44,915 bases of DNA. Origin: Fimbriimonas sp. Lineage in GTDB: Bacteria; Armatimonadota; Fimbriimonadia; Fimbriimonadales; Fimbriimonadaceae. Shown here in pieces: positions 33,152 through 41,848 of the stretch; the first letter of the stretch is position 1, and every line of letters begins with the position of its first letter. The notes beneath the pieces were generated by a model that did not search any database, was not told where the DNA came from, and saw nothing but the letters and a program-made list of their open reading frames with translations. The position numbers and the translations under genes are program-made. The DNA lies in the NCBI GenBank assembly GCA_030447945.1, contig JAUJNV010000003.1:1-44915 (forward strand). The letters are read 5' to 3'.

Positions 33152-34450
33152 ATGAACTCAGACGCCGCGGTTCTGGTGGCGAGCCTGGCGCTGGTCTTCG
33201 GGAACGCGTTCTTCGTGGTGGCCGAGTATGCGCTCGTGAGCGTGCGGCGGAGCCAGATCGAGGCGATCGCCAAGAAGGGGAATCGAAGTGCCAAGCTGGT
33301 GCTGGACGCGCTGAACAATCTTTCCCCGTACGTCGCGGGGTCCCAGATCGTGATCACGATGCTCGGGATTGGCGTGGGCGCCATCACGGAGCCCTGGGTG
33401 AGCGGCCTGCTAAGCAAGCTGCTGAGGGGCGCGCTCCCCGGTTCGGTGCTTTCGATCGTGTCCGTCCTGCTCATCACCTTCGTGCTCGTGGTGGTGGGCG
33501 AGCTTGTGCCCAAGTACGTCTCGCTGCGCCACCCGGAGCGGCTCGCCTTGGTCGCGATCCGACCCCTCAATCTGGTGATCAGGGTGCTGCACCCGCTCGT
33601 GTGGCTCGTGCAGGGGGCCGGGGGGGCGGTGGCGCGGCTGTTTGGGGTCGACATCAAGGCGGTGTCCGAAGGGGCGGTGCCGAAGGAAGAGCTGCTGATG
33701 CTCGTCCAGACCGGCGGCGCGGAGGGGGTGTTGGAGCGCACGCAGGCGGAGATGGTGACCCGCGCGTTGCGGCTCGATACGCTGGACGCGAGGGACATCA
33801 TGATCCACCGCCTGGACATCAAGTGGCTCGACGTCTCGCTCGATCGCGACGGGACGCTCACGAAGTTAAAGGACATCCCCTACGGGCGTATTCCGGTCTG
33901 CCGAGGCGACATCGACGATCTGATCGGGGTGGCGTACCTGCACGATATCGTGCGGGCCATCGACGACTCCCACTTTTCCCTGGAGACGATCGCCCGCTCT
34001 CCCATCGCTATCCCTGAGAACCTCTCGCTCGACCGAATCGTGCAGACCATGCGCGAAGGGAAGACGCAGATGCTGATCGTCATGGACGAGTACGGCGGAA
34101 CGAGCGGACTCGTGACGCTGGAGGACGTGGTGGAGGAGGTCTTTGGGGAGCTGGAGGACCGGCTGGAGAGCGAGCGCCCTCCCATCGAGACCCTGCCCGG
34201 CGGGCGCATCTCGGCGCGGGCCGAGGTGCGCTACGACGAGCTCGTCGCGATGCTCCGCCTCGACATCGACCCCGGCGACAACACGGATTCCCTCGCCACG
34301 ATGCTCGTCGAGTCCCTCGGCCGCGTCCCTCGCCCCGGCGACAGCGTGGAAACGAATCTGGGCACCCTGCGCGTGGAGAACATGGCCCGCCGCCGGATCA
34401 CGCGCGTCTCGTTGCAACTGCTTCCGGAGCTTCAGAAGGCTGAAGGTTGA
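33152..34450 (+). CDS. CNNM/HlyC-CorC family membrane protein
   Basis: A 432-residue inner-membrane protein of the UPF0053/CNNM family, linked to magnesium and cobalt export. Order: DUF21 transmembrane domain (about residues 1-190, NAFFVVAEYALVSVRRSQIE; GELVPKYVSLRHPERLAL), a CBS pair (about 205-330, MIHRLDIKWLDVS; MLIVMDEYGGTSGLVTLEDV), and the C-terminal CorC_HlyC domain (about 345-425). Uninterrupted. The stop TGA lies within the first heptad of the following island, so the last residues LQKAEG are partly repeat-encoded. Confidence 0.92.
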   Translation: MNSDAAVLVASLALVFGNAFFVVAEYALVSVRRSQIEAIAKKGNRSAKLVLDALNNLSPYVAGSQIVITMLGIGVGAITEPWVSGLLSKLLRGALPGSVLSIVSVLLITFVLVVVGELVPKYVSLRHPERLALVAIRPLNLVIRVLHPLVWLVQGAGGAVARLFGVDIKAVSEGAVPKEELLMLVQTGGAEGVLERTQAEMVTRALRLDTLDARDIMIHRLDIKWLDVSLDRDGTLTKLKDIPYGRIPVCRGDIDDLIGVAYLHDIVRAIDDSHFSLETIARSPIAIPENLSLDRIVQTMREGKTQMLIVMDEYGGTSGLVTLEDVVEEVFGELEDRLESERPPIETLPGGRISARAEVRYDELVAMLRLDIDPGDNTDSLATMLVESLGRVPRPGDSVETNLGTLRVENMARRRITRVSLQLLPELQKAEG

Positions 34451-34557
34451 AGGTTGCAGGTTCCGGGTTGCAGGTTAGAGATGAGAGATGAGAGGCCGAC
34501 CCAGGCCTGTTCCTCAACCCTCTTCCCTCTTCTCTCTTCCCTCTTACCTTTCCCCCG
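34441..34557. repeat. Long heptad array with purine and pyrimidine halves
   Basis: Left half GGTTGAA, GGTTGCA, GGTTCCG, GGTTGCA, GGTTAGA, GATGAGA, GATGAGA in strict 7-bp phase. Right half CTCAACC, CTCTTCC, CTCTTCT, CTCTTCC, CTCTTAC, the complementary style in the same phase. The arms are not exact complements, so the periodicity is better kept than the palindrome. Confidence 0.85.
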
Positions 34558-34564
34558 CCCCCGG

Positions 34565-34570
34565 TACGCT
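34565..34570 (+). promoter_or_regulatory. -10 box, leaderless layout
   Basis: TACGCT, 7 nt, ATG 34578, directly after the heptad array. Confidence 0.35.
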
Positions 34571-34577
34571 AAGGCGG

Positions 34578-34898
34578 ATGCTCTGGGCTCAGGGGCTGGG
34601 GTCGTTTTTGGTGTGGATTCTCTACGGCGTCGTGCAGACCCGGCGCTCGGCGCGGGTGCTGGCGGCGGTGGAGAGAGTGCCGCGTTCGCGGCGGGGGTGC
34701 TTGGGGGCGCTGGTGATGCTGTTTTCGGCGGCTGGGCTCTTTGGCGGGCTGATGGGGATCGCGGCGATCGGCGGGTTCGCCGGCGGGGGCATGACGGCGC
34801 TAGGGTGGCTCCTGGTCACGCTCTTGGGGCTCGCATTCGTCCACGCGCAGACGATGGCCATGGGGATGCTGGTGACCTTGGCGCAGAAGGAAGGGTAG
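34578..34898 (+). CDS. Small membrane protein
   Basis: A 106-residue protein with three hydrophobic segments (GSFLVWILYGVV, GALVMLFSAAGLFGGLMGIA, LGWLLVTLLGLAFVHAQT). An earlier in-frame ATG at 34488 would add repeat-encoded residues (RGRPRPVPQ...), so 34578 is preferred. No family recognised. The sugar kinase gene starts 8 nt later and is probably co-transcribed. Confidence 0.65.
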   Translation: MLWAQGLGSFLVWILYGVVQTRRSARVLAAVERVPRSRRGCLGALVMLFSAAGLFGGLMGIAAIGGFAGGGMTALGWLLVTLLGLAFVHAQTMAMGMLVTLAQKEG

Positions 34899-34905
34899 GG
34901 GCCCT

Positions 34906-35802
34906 TTGATCCTCGTCTACGGCACCGTCTGCCTCGACCGTATCCTCCGGGTGCCCTCCCTTCCCGGTCCGGGCGGCTATGTGGAGGTGGAGAGCGAGGC
35001 CCTGATGCTCGGGGGCGAGGCGGCGAACACGGCGAACCTGCTCGCTGTGTGGGGGAACGATGTCCTCCTCGTCGGGAACGCCTTGGGCTCCGGGCCCGAA
35101 GGGGAGCGGCTGGCCGAGATGCTGCGCGAGAAGGGGCTGCCGGCCTACGCCGCGGCCGCCGGGGGCACCGCTCCGGTCTGCGACGTCTACGTGACGCCCG
35201 ACGCCGAGCGGACGATGTTCGGGCGAGGGTTTTCCCGCATGGCTCCGCCGCCCTTGCCCCCGTACCGGGCGGGGGAGTGGTTTACCGCCGAGCCCAACCT
35301 TGGAGACGCCGCGCGGGAGGCGGCGCGGGGCGCGCTGGCGGCGGGAATGCGCGTGTATCTGATGGACTTCATCCGGGACGACGACCCTGTGGCGCCCGGC
35401 TCCTTCTGGCAATCGAGCACCGATTGGGTGGGCCATCGCCGGGACGCCGGGCAGAACATCCGATGGGTGCGAGACTTCGTCGAGCGAAAGGGTTGCTTCG
35501 CCGTGCTCACGGACGGGCCGAACGGGCTCGTAGCGGGATGGCCCGAGATCCCCGTGCGCGCGTACCCCCCTTATCCCGCTGTCGCGATGGTCGACACGAC
35601 GGGCGCGGGCGACGCTTTCCGGGCCGGGATGCTGCATGGGCTGGAGCGGGGCTGGGACCGCCTTCGCTGCCTCGCGTTCGCCTCCGCCGCCGGAAGCCTC
35701 TCGTGCCGCTCCCAGGGAGGCACGGGGGACGTGCCGAGCGTCGCCGAGGTCGAAGCCCACCTGCTCAATCACCCAGAGATTAGCGGGGAATATGAGGGTT
35801 GA
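34906..35802 (+). CDS. PfkB-family carbohydrate kinase
   Basis: A 298-residue ribokinase-like sugar or nucleoside kinase. N-terminal LVYGTVCLDRILRVPSLPGP and GGEAANTANLLAVWGNDV form the substrate side, and VDTTGAGDAFRAGM carries the anion hole and catalytic Asp236. Substrate cannot be told. TTG 34906 is the first codon, with AGGGG shortly before it; no better start is seen. The last codons (EYEG then TGA) reach into a heptad island. Confidence 0.87.
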   Translation: MILVYGTVCLDRILRVPSLPGPGGYVEVESEALMLGGEAANTANLLAVWGNDVLLVGNALGSGPEGERLAEMLREKGLPAYAAAAGGTAPVCDVYVTPDAERTMFGRGFSRMAPPPLPPYRAGEWFTAEPNLGDAAREAARGALAAGMRVYLMDFIRDDDPVAPGSFWQSSTDWVGHRRDAGQNIRWVRDFVERKGCFAVLTDGPNGLVAGWPEIPVRAYPPYPAVAMVDTTGAGDAFRAGMLHGLERGWDRLRCLAFASAAGSLSCRSQGGTGDVPSVAEVEAHLLNHPEISGEYEG

Positions 35803-35882
35803 GGGTTGAGGTACCAGCCCATCTGGGAAATCCACATCCAATATCCAATTTCCAAAATCCAAAACCCAAGCCCTCAATTCCC
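35794..35882. repeat. Heptad array, GGGTTGA and ATCCAAT words
   Basis: GGGTTGA twice on the left; on the right ATCCAAT, TTCCAAA, ATCCAAA, ACCCAAG, CCCTCAA in 7-bp phase. It holds the 3' ends of the two convergent genes on either side. Confidence 0.8.
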
Positions 35883-36413
35883 CTTCTTCCCCACCCCTCC
35901 GCCTCGGCGGAAAGTCCAGCGGCGGTAGACCGGGGTGAGGAACAGGCCGATGCCGCTGACGGCGAGGCCGAGAAGGGCGAGGGCGACGAGGGGGAGGAAG
36001 AGGGCGTGGGTCCAGTCGGCGAAAAAGCTGAGGTCGTGGATGTCCTCCACGAGCTGGTCGTTGCGCGCCGCGTGGGAGAGGACCTTGCCCGTCGCCCCGT
36101 CCACCTGCACTTCGCGATATCCGTCCTTGCTGACGACCTTGAAGATGTTCGACTTGGGGCGATAGTCCACGCGGTCGATATCCTTCATCGTGAGAAGATG
36201 AGGATCCCCCAGGGCGATGGCGGCGTTGGTCACGGTGTGGACGCTGACGACTTCGCGGGCCCCCGCCACCTCTTGTGCCTGCACCTCCGGCGGGCGCAGC
36301 CAGCCGATGCGCGCCTTGTTCGCCAGCAGGAAGCCCGTGACCGCGATCACCGCGAGAAACAGCGCGGAAACGATCCCGATCCATCGGTGGAGCTGGCGCG
36401 AGCTTCGGTACAT
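35874..36413 (-). CDS. PepSY-domain membrane protein
   Basis: A 179-residue protein of the PepSY-associated TM helix type. N-terminal helix (HRWIGIVSALFLAVIAVTGF, with the HRWxG motif), a periplasmic PepSY-like module (FKVVSKDGYREVQVDGATGK), and a C-terminal helix pair region (HDLSFFADWTHALFLPLVAL). Related proteins occur with siderophore uptake and flavin reductase systems; no such partner is seen here. Convergent with the PfkB gene. Confidence 0.82.
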   Translation of the reverse strand: MYRSSRQLHRWIGIVSALFLAVIAVTGFLLANKARIGWLRPPEVQAQEVAGAREVVSVHTVTNAAIALGDPHLLTMKDIDRVDYRPKSNIFKVVSKDGYREVQVDGATGKVLSHAARNDQLVEDIHDLSFFADWTHALFLPLVALALLGLAVSGIGLFLTPVYRRWTFRRGGGVGKKGN

Positions 36414-36542
36414 CCTTGAAATGGCTTTACGCGGTCGCTGGGCGGTTCGTCGCTCGCCTTACTCCTGTTGGCCAGCGATAAAGCGGGCTCGCCGAATCTA
36501 ACTCAGTGCATCTGTCCGATGGCGTAGGGAGCGTGAGAGTGC

Positions 36543-36548
36543 TAGACT
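36543..36548 (+). promoter_or_regulatory. -10 box, near-leaderless layout
   Basis: TAGACT, 9 nt, ATG 36558. Confidence 0.4.
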
Positions 36549-36557
36549 AAGGGCGCG

Positions 36558-36975
36558 ATGATCAAGAAACTGGCGATTCTGACAGCCTCGGCGGCTGTCC
36601 TGGCGGGATGCTCCGGCGAAGGCGACGGCAACCTCCTCAAGACGGGCAACACGGCGAACCGGTATGCGGGCGAGTACACCGGCGTTTACACGCTTCCCGG
36701 GCAGCGGGACACGACGAAGGAATTGGCCCTCACGGTCCACAGCGACGGCTCCATCCGCGGCACGGTGGACAACGGCCAAGGCGGCGTCACCGGTTCCCTA
36801 AATCCCGCCACCGGCGGCGCCACCCTCCAGGTTCTTCTTGCCGAATCTGCAGCCGTTCACCGACACGGGAACGTTGACGCTCGGTGCCGGCGGCACGATC
36901 GCCGGAACGGGCACCGCCACGCCGGTGGCCGGCGGTGCGGCGCAGACGACGTCTCTGGATCTCGGTCCATCTTGA
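36558..36975 (+). CDS. Small lipoprotein with one frameshift
   Basis: A lipoprotein of about 138 residues. Signal MIKKLAILTASAAVLAGC with lipobox (LAGC). The mature part is beta-rich: YAGEYTGVYTLPGQRDTTKE, LALTVHSDGSIRGTVDNGQG, then after a frame change near 36835 FTDTGTLTLGAGGTIAGTG and ends TTSLDLGPS at TGA 36973-36975. The two halves share the strand pattern of small secreted beta-barrels. Function unknown. Confidence 0.7.
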
Positions 36976-37016
36976 TGAGAAGAGGGCTCGGGGAGTTCTG
37001 TCCGCTTCACGCAGGA

Positions 37017-37068
37017 GCAAGGCTCCCGTATTGCGCCCTTTTCCCTTTGGGTAGGGGGCCTTTGCTTT
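37017..37068 (+). terminator. Possible terminator after the small lipoprotein
   Basis: GCAAGGCTCCC and GGGGGCCTTTGC form an imperfect stem followed by TTT. Moderate support. Confidence 0.4.
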
Positions 37069-37097
37069 AGAGTTCTCGAATTCTTTCTAGAGCTTTT

Positions 37098-37114
37098 GAG
37101 GGTTGAGGGTTGAA
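37098..37114. repeat. Short GGGTTGA heptad remnant
   Basis: Two GGGTTGA words without a clear matching arm; a likely half-copy of the island at 35794. Confidence 0.5.
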
Positions 37115-37224
37115 GTACGAGCCTTTACCCTGAAGTCCAGAATCTGAACCATCACCCATCAGCCACGTGCGCCGTGGGTCTCAGACTCCTCCGATGTTCG
37201 CATACATCGCGGCTCCCTCTCGAA

Positions 37225-37257
37225 GACCGCCCCTCCTTTTCGGAGCGAGGGGCGGTC
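37225..37257. terminator. 11-bp GC hairpin between convergent genes
   Basis: GACCGCCCCTC (37225-37235) and GAGGGGCGGTC (37247-37257) are exact complements with an 11-nt loop. It lies between two convergent genes; the T tract is poor on both sides, so termination is only likely. Confidence 0.5.
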
Positions 37258-37320
37258 GTTCCTAGATTTGCAGATCTCTGATGGCGTCGCAGAAGCACTC
37301 ATAGGGCCGAGACAAGCCGT

Positions 37321-37767
37321 TCACTTCTCCTGCTCGATGTCTACCGTGGGGCTTAGGGAGGCGGGGGACATGGCACGATGGGACCCACACTCCCCCAACC
37401 TGGCGAAGCGCGTGTACGCCAGGAACAACGCGAGCGAGCCGAGGAGGAGGTTCATGATCGGGAAGCCTCGGCCGGCGAGCCAGGAGAGGGCGCCGAAGAG
37501 GAACAGGAAGGCCGCCAGCCCGAGATCGAAGATCATCCAAAGGAGCGCAAGCTTCGGATTCGGGACGCGATACTTCGGAAACGCGCCGGGGTGTTGGAGG
37601 GCGTACGCGTCGAGGTGGGCCTTCGCCTTGAAGACGCCGATCTTCGATTGCCGGACCATGCGCTTCATCGCCTCGTCCGCCGAGGGCGTTCTCGCCTCTT
37701 GCGCACACTCGGCGAGGTACTCCGCGATCACGGCCGGCGGCGGGAGGGCTTCCTCTTGCTCGCTCAT
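37321..37767 (-). CDS. Small membrane protein of unknown function
   Basis: A 148-residue protein. The soluble N-terminus (EEALPPPAVIAEYLAECAQE) is helical and is followed by two membrane helices (ALLWMIFDLGLAAFLFLFGA and FPIMNLLLGSLALFLAYTRF). ATG 37767 has GGAGAA upstream and a TACAAT box 17 nt before it. The longer reading frame above 37767 is poorly supported. Not recognised. Confidence 0.65.
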   Translation of the reverse strand: MSEQEEALPPPAVIAEYLAECAQEARTPSADEAMKRMVRQSKIGVFKAKAHLDAYALQHPGAFPKYRVPNPKLALLWMIFDLGLAAFLFLFGALSWLAGRGFPIMNLLLGSLALFLAYTRFARLGECGSHRAMSPASLSPTVDIEQEK

Positions 37768-37855
37768 CCAGATTCTCCGGCTGGATTGTACGGTACGTAG
37801 CGCCGCGTTAGGGGCCAAGGACTTAGGGGCGGCGTAAGATTAGTTAGCGCTCGCT

Positions 37856-40129
37856 ATGCCCAAAAAGAACCTTCCCGAGAACCTCGCGGAGAAGCTCAAG
37901 TCCCTGCCCGGCAACCCCGGTTGCTACATCTACAAGGACGAGGGCGGCAAGGTGCTGTACGTGGGCAAGGCCGTTTCGCTCAAGAACCGCGTGCGGAGCT
38001 ACTTTCAGGAGTCGACGCGGCACGGATCGCGGATCGCGCGGCTTGTGAGCAAGGTCCGGGACATCGAGACGATCGTGGTAGACACCGAGATCGAGGCGCT
38101 CGTGCTCGAGTGCAACCTCATCAAGCGGTACCGCCCGCCCTACAACGTCCGAATGCGGGACGATAAGACGTATCCGTACATCACGATCACAAACGAGAAG
38201 TTTCCCCGCGTGATGTTCACGCGGCAGCTCCGCAAGGACGGCGCGAAGTATTTCGGCCCGTACCCCTCCGCCTTCGGTGTGCGCGACACGCTCCAGCTCC
38301 TCCACAAGGTCTTCCCCCTCATCCCCTGCGGCAAGAGCTGGAGCGGGCGCCCGGAGCAGAAGCCGTGCCTCTACTATCACCTGGGGCGTTGCCTGGGGCC
38401 GTGCGCGGGGCTTGCGGACGCCGGCGAGTACGCGAAGGTGACGGGGCAGGTCGAGCGGTTCCTCTCGGGCAAAGAGGAGGGGATCGTGGAGGACCTGCGG
38501 CACGAGATGGAGCAGGCGGCCGAGGATCTCGACTTCGAGCGGGCGGCGCGGGTGCGGGACCAGATCGCGGCGATCGACGTGCTCCTGCAGAAGCAGAAGG
38601 TGCTCGTCGGGGAGAAAGTGGATCAGGACGTGATCGCCGTCGTGAAAAACGAGCGCGGCGCGGCGATCCAGATGCTCTACATCCGGGGCGGCAAGCTTAT
38701 CGGTCAGCGGCAGTACGTGATGGACGGCTCGCAGGACTCGGCGCCCGGCGAGGCCGTGCAGGAGTTCGTGAAGCAGTACTACGCCGACGCGCCGGACGTG
38801 CCGCGCGAGATCCTGCTGCCGGTGGAGATCGAGGAGCGGGCCGTCGTGCAGTCGTGGCTGCGGCAGCAGCGAGGCCATGCGGTAACGGTGGAGGTTCCCC
38901 AGGGGGGCGAGAAGCTGCGGCTGGTGGACATGGCGGCGGCGAATGCGGAGCAGGCCCTGGCGACGTTCTCGCAGGAGCTGGCGCGCAAGGAGGAGTGGGC
39001 GGAGGCGGCGATGGCGCAGCTCCAGGAGACCTTGGGGCTGGCGGAGGTGCCCGTGCGGGTCGAGGGGTACGACATCTCGAACATCCAGGGACCTCTCCCG
39101 TGGGATCGATGGTCGTGTGGAGAGCGGGGAGGCGGCGAAGGCGGAGTACCGTCCGGTTCAAGATCCGCTACCACCCGGAGAGCCCGAACGACTTCGCGAT
39201 GATGCACGAGGTGCTGACCCGCCGCCTCCGGGCGTATCTCGACGCCGACGAGAAATTCGCTCGCCTGCCGGACCTCATCATGATCGACGGCGGCAAAGGC
39301 CAACTCGCGGCGGCCCTCAAGGCGCGGACGAGCTGGGCCTGACGGTGCCGATGGTGGGGCTGGCGAAGCGGCACAGGCTGCTCTACACCCCCATCGACCC
39401 CCCTCACCACTCCTGCGCCGGGGTCCGAGGACTGGGATCGGGTGTCCGGCGAGCCGGCCGCTGCCGATTCCCGAGGCCGATCTGAGCGAGGGAGAGCACG
39501 CGCTGCTGGCGGTGGTGGGGCCGGCGGAGGCACGGACGATCGGCGAGGTTTCGGCGGCCCTGGAGGCGGGCGGCGACATCCCGCTGGGTGTCGAGCTGCG
39601 CCCCGGGAGGGGTGGGCTCCCGCCTGCGCCCGACGGCAGCCTCCGGGCTCCCCTCCCCTTGCGCACAGCGGGGGGTGAGGGAGGGCTCCTCCAGCGTTCA
39701 GGGGGAGAAGCCTCCGGTCTGGACCCTCAACCCTCAACCCTCAACACTTCGCCAGACCCCACCGCTGCGCGCGCAAGGGAGGGCGCTTCAAGACGAGGAG
39801 TACAGCTATGCCAAGCCGGCGCCGCGCACGTACGGCTACCGCGAGGTCAGGCTGCCTCTGAACTCGCCGGGGCTGATGCTGCTGCGGAAGCTGCGGGACG
39901 AGGCGCACCGGTTCGTCTTGTCCTACCACCGGAAGGTGCGCGACAAGCGTATTTCGGGCTCTGCCCTGGAGGAGATTCCGGGCGTCAGGCCACGGCGCAA
40001 ACGGCTGCTGCTCCGCACTTTCGGCTCCTGGAAGGGATTCGACGCGCCACCGTTGAGGAGGTCGCGGCGGTGCCGACGATGACGAAGCGCCTCGCGGACC
40101 AGATCAAGTCTTACTTGGAGGAAGGGTGA
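37856..40129 (+). CDS. uvrC: Excinuclease ABC subunit C, frameshifted with internal insertion
   Basis: Nucleotide-excision-repair nuclease making both incisions. GIY-YIG domain: GCYIYKDEGGKVLYVGKA (residues about 22-39); CLGPCAG; UVR motif EQAAEDLDFERAARVRDQI; the RNase H-like domain DISNIQG and MIDGGKGQL; then VPMVGLAKR; the block SPGLMLLRKLRDEAHRF and the helix-hairpin-helix end ALEEIPGVRPRRKRLLL, VPTMTKRLADQIKSYL. Frames change near 39100, 39117, 39165, 39330 and 40025. Between VGLAKR (39358) and SPGLML (39870) lie about 500 nt where the family has about 25 residues; part of it is a palindrome (39651-39783). The other shifts look like indels, but the insertion looks real. Confidence 0.85.
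39651..39783. repeat. Palindromic insertion inside uvrC
   Basis: CCCTCCCCTTGCGCACAGCG (from 39651) and, inverted, the CGCTGCGCGCGCAAGGGAGG region ending near 39783 form imperfect arms. The loop holds a heptad run CCCTCAA three times (39723-39743). It lies in the 500-nt segment that is extra compared with other UvrC genes. Confidence 0.65.
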
Positions 40130-40141
40130 ACCTATTCACCC
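40124..40141. repeat. 7-bp hairpin at the uvrC stop
   Basis: GGGTGAA-CCTA-TTCACCC; the uvrC TGA lies in it. The sequence GTGAACCTATTCAC with CTCCCC after it resembles half of the palindrome at 17718. Confidence 0.6.
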
Positions 40142-40163
40142 GGCTCCCCTCCGGTCTACTTGC

Positions 40164-40327
40164 GGTACGCGCGAAGCGCGTGTAGTCGTCGCGCCCGGCG
40201 ACGCCTGGGCTTCTCTCAGGGCACGACCTGACCTGCGAAGGAAGCGCCGGATGCTCCGCGTATACTGACGTGCCTGGAGAAGGGCCCAGGCGTCGCCGGG
40301 CGCGACGACTACACGCGCGCGCGTACC
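40164..40327. repeat. 164-bp palindromic element, copy 2
   Basis: Arms of about 44 bp (GGTACGCGCG..GCGTGTAGTC and on to CGACGCCTGGGC) that are exact complements except for a 3-nt GAA in the left arm. The asymmetric core matches, in inverse orientation, the core of the element at 31761. Confidence 0.92.
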
Positions 40328-40598
40328 CTCCGAAGAGGATCTGAGCCGCGCGGGAGGTGCGGTCGTTTGTGCAGGAAGGCTAGCGGGGATCCCGAGGGAT
40401 GCCTCCGATGTCGACCGTCTTGCTTCGCTGGCCGGAGAGCTAGATTTTGGCTACATGGGCGGGGTCGACGGAGATCACCGCGTCTTGCTGGCGGAGGAGG
40501 GACCTAAATGGGGGCGCAACCATCCTCCCACTTTCGTCCTCGCATGCCGCCTGTGCAAGAGGCGGTCCTGGTCGAGCATCATATCTTCAGGAGGATTC
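40328..40598. other. Gap with possible gene remnant
   Basis: No supported gene. The stretch 40400-40500 reads LASLAGELDFGYMGGVDGDH in one frame and looks protein-like, but it has no start and no recognisable family. AGGAGG at its end serves the rhodanese gene. Confidence 0.35.
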
Positions 40599-40990
40599 AT
40601 GCCGCAGAAGATGAGTTTTCGAGCTGTGCGAGGACGCCCGCACCAGGATTGAGGAGATCGGGCCCCAGGAGTTGGCCTCCAAGCTTCAGGGCGGCGACCG
40701 GAGCTGGGTACTGATCGACGTCCGGGAGAACGACGAGTTCCGCGAGGGGCACCTGCCGGGGCGCGCGGCATCGGGCGCGGCGTGCTGGAGTTCCACATCG
40801 AGGACGAGGTGCCGGATCCCGAGACGGAGGTTGTGCTGTACTGCCGCGGCGGCAACCGCTCGGCACTCGCGGCGGACTCGCTCAGCGGGATGGGCTACAC
40901 AAGGTGCGCTCACTACGCGGCGGCTATCGGGAGTGGACGTCGGACCCGACGCGACCGACGACGCTGGAAGGCGAGCCTATCCCGCACTGA
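40599..40990 (+). CDS. Rhodanese-domain protein, frameshifted
   Basis: A single rhodanese domain, a persulfide carrier. Reconstructed from frames: FELCEDARTRIEEIGPQELA, WVLIDVRENDEFREGHLPG, VLEFHIEDEVPDPETEVVLY, CRGGNRSALAADSLSGMGY and GGYREWTSDPTRPTTLEGEP then stop at 40988-40990. The active-site loop CRGGNRSA is intact. AGGAGG stands 5 nt before ATG 40599. Frame changes near 40615, 40770 and 40900 are probably indels. Confidence 0.78.
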
Positions 40991-41008
40991 GCCGGCGAAA
41001 AGCCCTTC

Positions 41009-41039
41009 GGAGGGTTACGCCCGCAGGGCGCAACCCTCC
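41009..41039. repeat. 14-bp hairpin, TTACGCCCGCAGGGCG type
   Basis: GGAGGGTTACGCCC and GGGCGCAACCCTCC pair with one mismatch around a GCA loop. The core ACGCCCGCAGGG also forms the tip of the 31761 element. It lies just after the rhodanese gene. Confidence 0.75.
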
Positions 41040-41124
41040 AGCGGGATGTGCGCGAAACCCGAGCGCACTTTAGACGGAGGCGGCGGTGTCCCGGCCGGGC
41101 GGACCCGTGGGTACCGGACTGCCG

Positions 41125-41602
41125 TTACCCTCTGCCTTGCAGCCACGGTTCTCTTTTGAGAATCGCCTTGGCGATCCGGCCGAGGTCGTCCTTTCGGCCC
41201 TTATAAGCTTTGGCCAGCTTGGTCCCCGCGGTGCTGATCTGGTAGATGGAGGTAGGGCGTCGCTTCGGAAGTAGTCCTCCTCCTTCTGGTTCTTCAGAAT
41301 GACATTCAGAGTCGGCAGGGCGCGGCGATCCCTGATGTGGCCGAGGGCGCCGATCGCGTAACGCCGGTACTTCATGTCCCGGTGCCGGATCGCCTGACAG
41401 ATGGCGGGCGTCATCTTCTTTCCGGCGGCGATCAAGGGATCGTCGGCTCTTCCTCGTGGTCCCCGTTGTAGAACTGGGTCCACACTTTCTTGAATTGCGC
41501 CCCGCCCGGGGGTGTATTTGACGTTGTCGCCCTGACCCTTCAGGGATTCCCCAGCGCGTGAGCGGAAACGATTGCGATGACGAGGGCGAATAGGCTTTTC
41601 AT
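41125..41602 (-). CDS. Secreted HEAT-repeat protein, frameshifted
   Basis: An exported protein of about 155 residues. ATG 41602 with GGAG upstream opens MKSLFALVIAIVSAHALG, a signal peptide. After frame changes near 41540 and 41460 it continues AGKKMTPAICQAIRHRDMKY, RRYAIGALGHIRDRRALPTL (a HEAT/PBS-lyase-like repeat) and, in another frame from about 41250, ISTAGTKLAKAYKGRKDDLG to LKREPWLQGRG. Such repeats mediate protein contacts. Function unknown. Confidence 0.65.
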
Positions 41603-41796
41603 TTGTGCTCCATAGCGCCGCCGATCACCACGATCGACTGTCGCCACTAGAGCCTACCACGGCCACGGTACGGGGCGAGGACAGCGGCCCGCCTTCGCGC
41701 CCTTCTTCACCGAGCGGTCCCATGGCGTGGTCTTGTGCCCTTGATATGGCCGGGAAAGAGACAGCCATGGGGGCCAAGGTGGCTCCCCGCTGACGC

Positions 41797-41838
41797 AAAA
41801 GGCCCCGGGCGAAGGCGTCTTCCGCCGGCACCCGGGCT
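41797..41838 (-). terminator. Rho-independent terminator of the DUF5602-like gene
   Basis: On the minus strand AGCCCGGGTGCCGGCGGAAG pairs back with CTTCGCCCGGGGC, followed by CTTTTG. Located 10 nt after the stop codon. Confidence 0.65.
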
Positions 41839-41848
41839 CTCGTTCCCC

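Noticed and set aside
40400..40598. A gene before the rhodanese (LASLAGELDFGYMGG...)
   Set aside because: Protein-like in one frame for about 30 codons but without start, family match or upstream continuity; kept only as a possible remnant.
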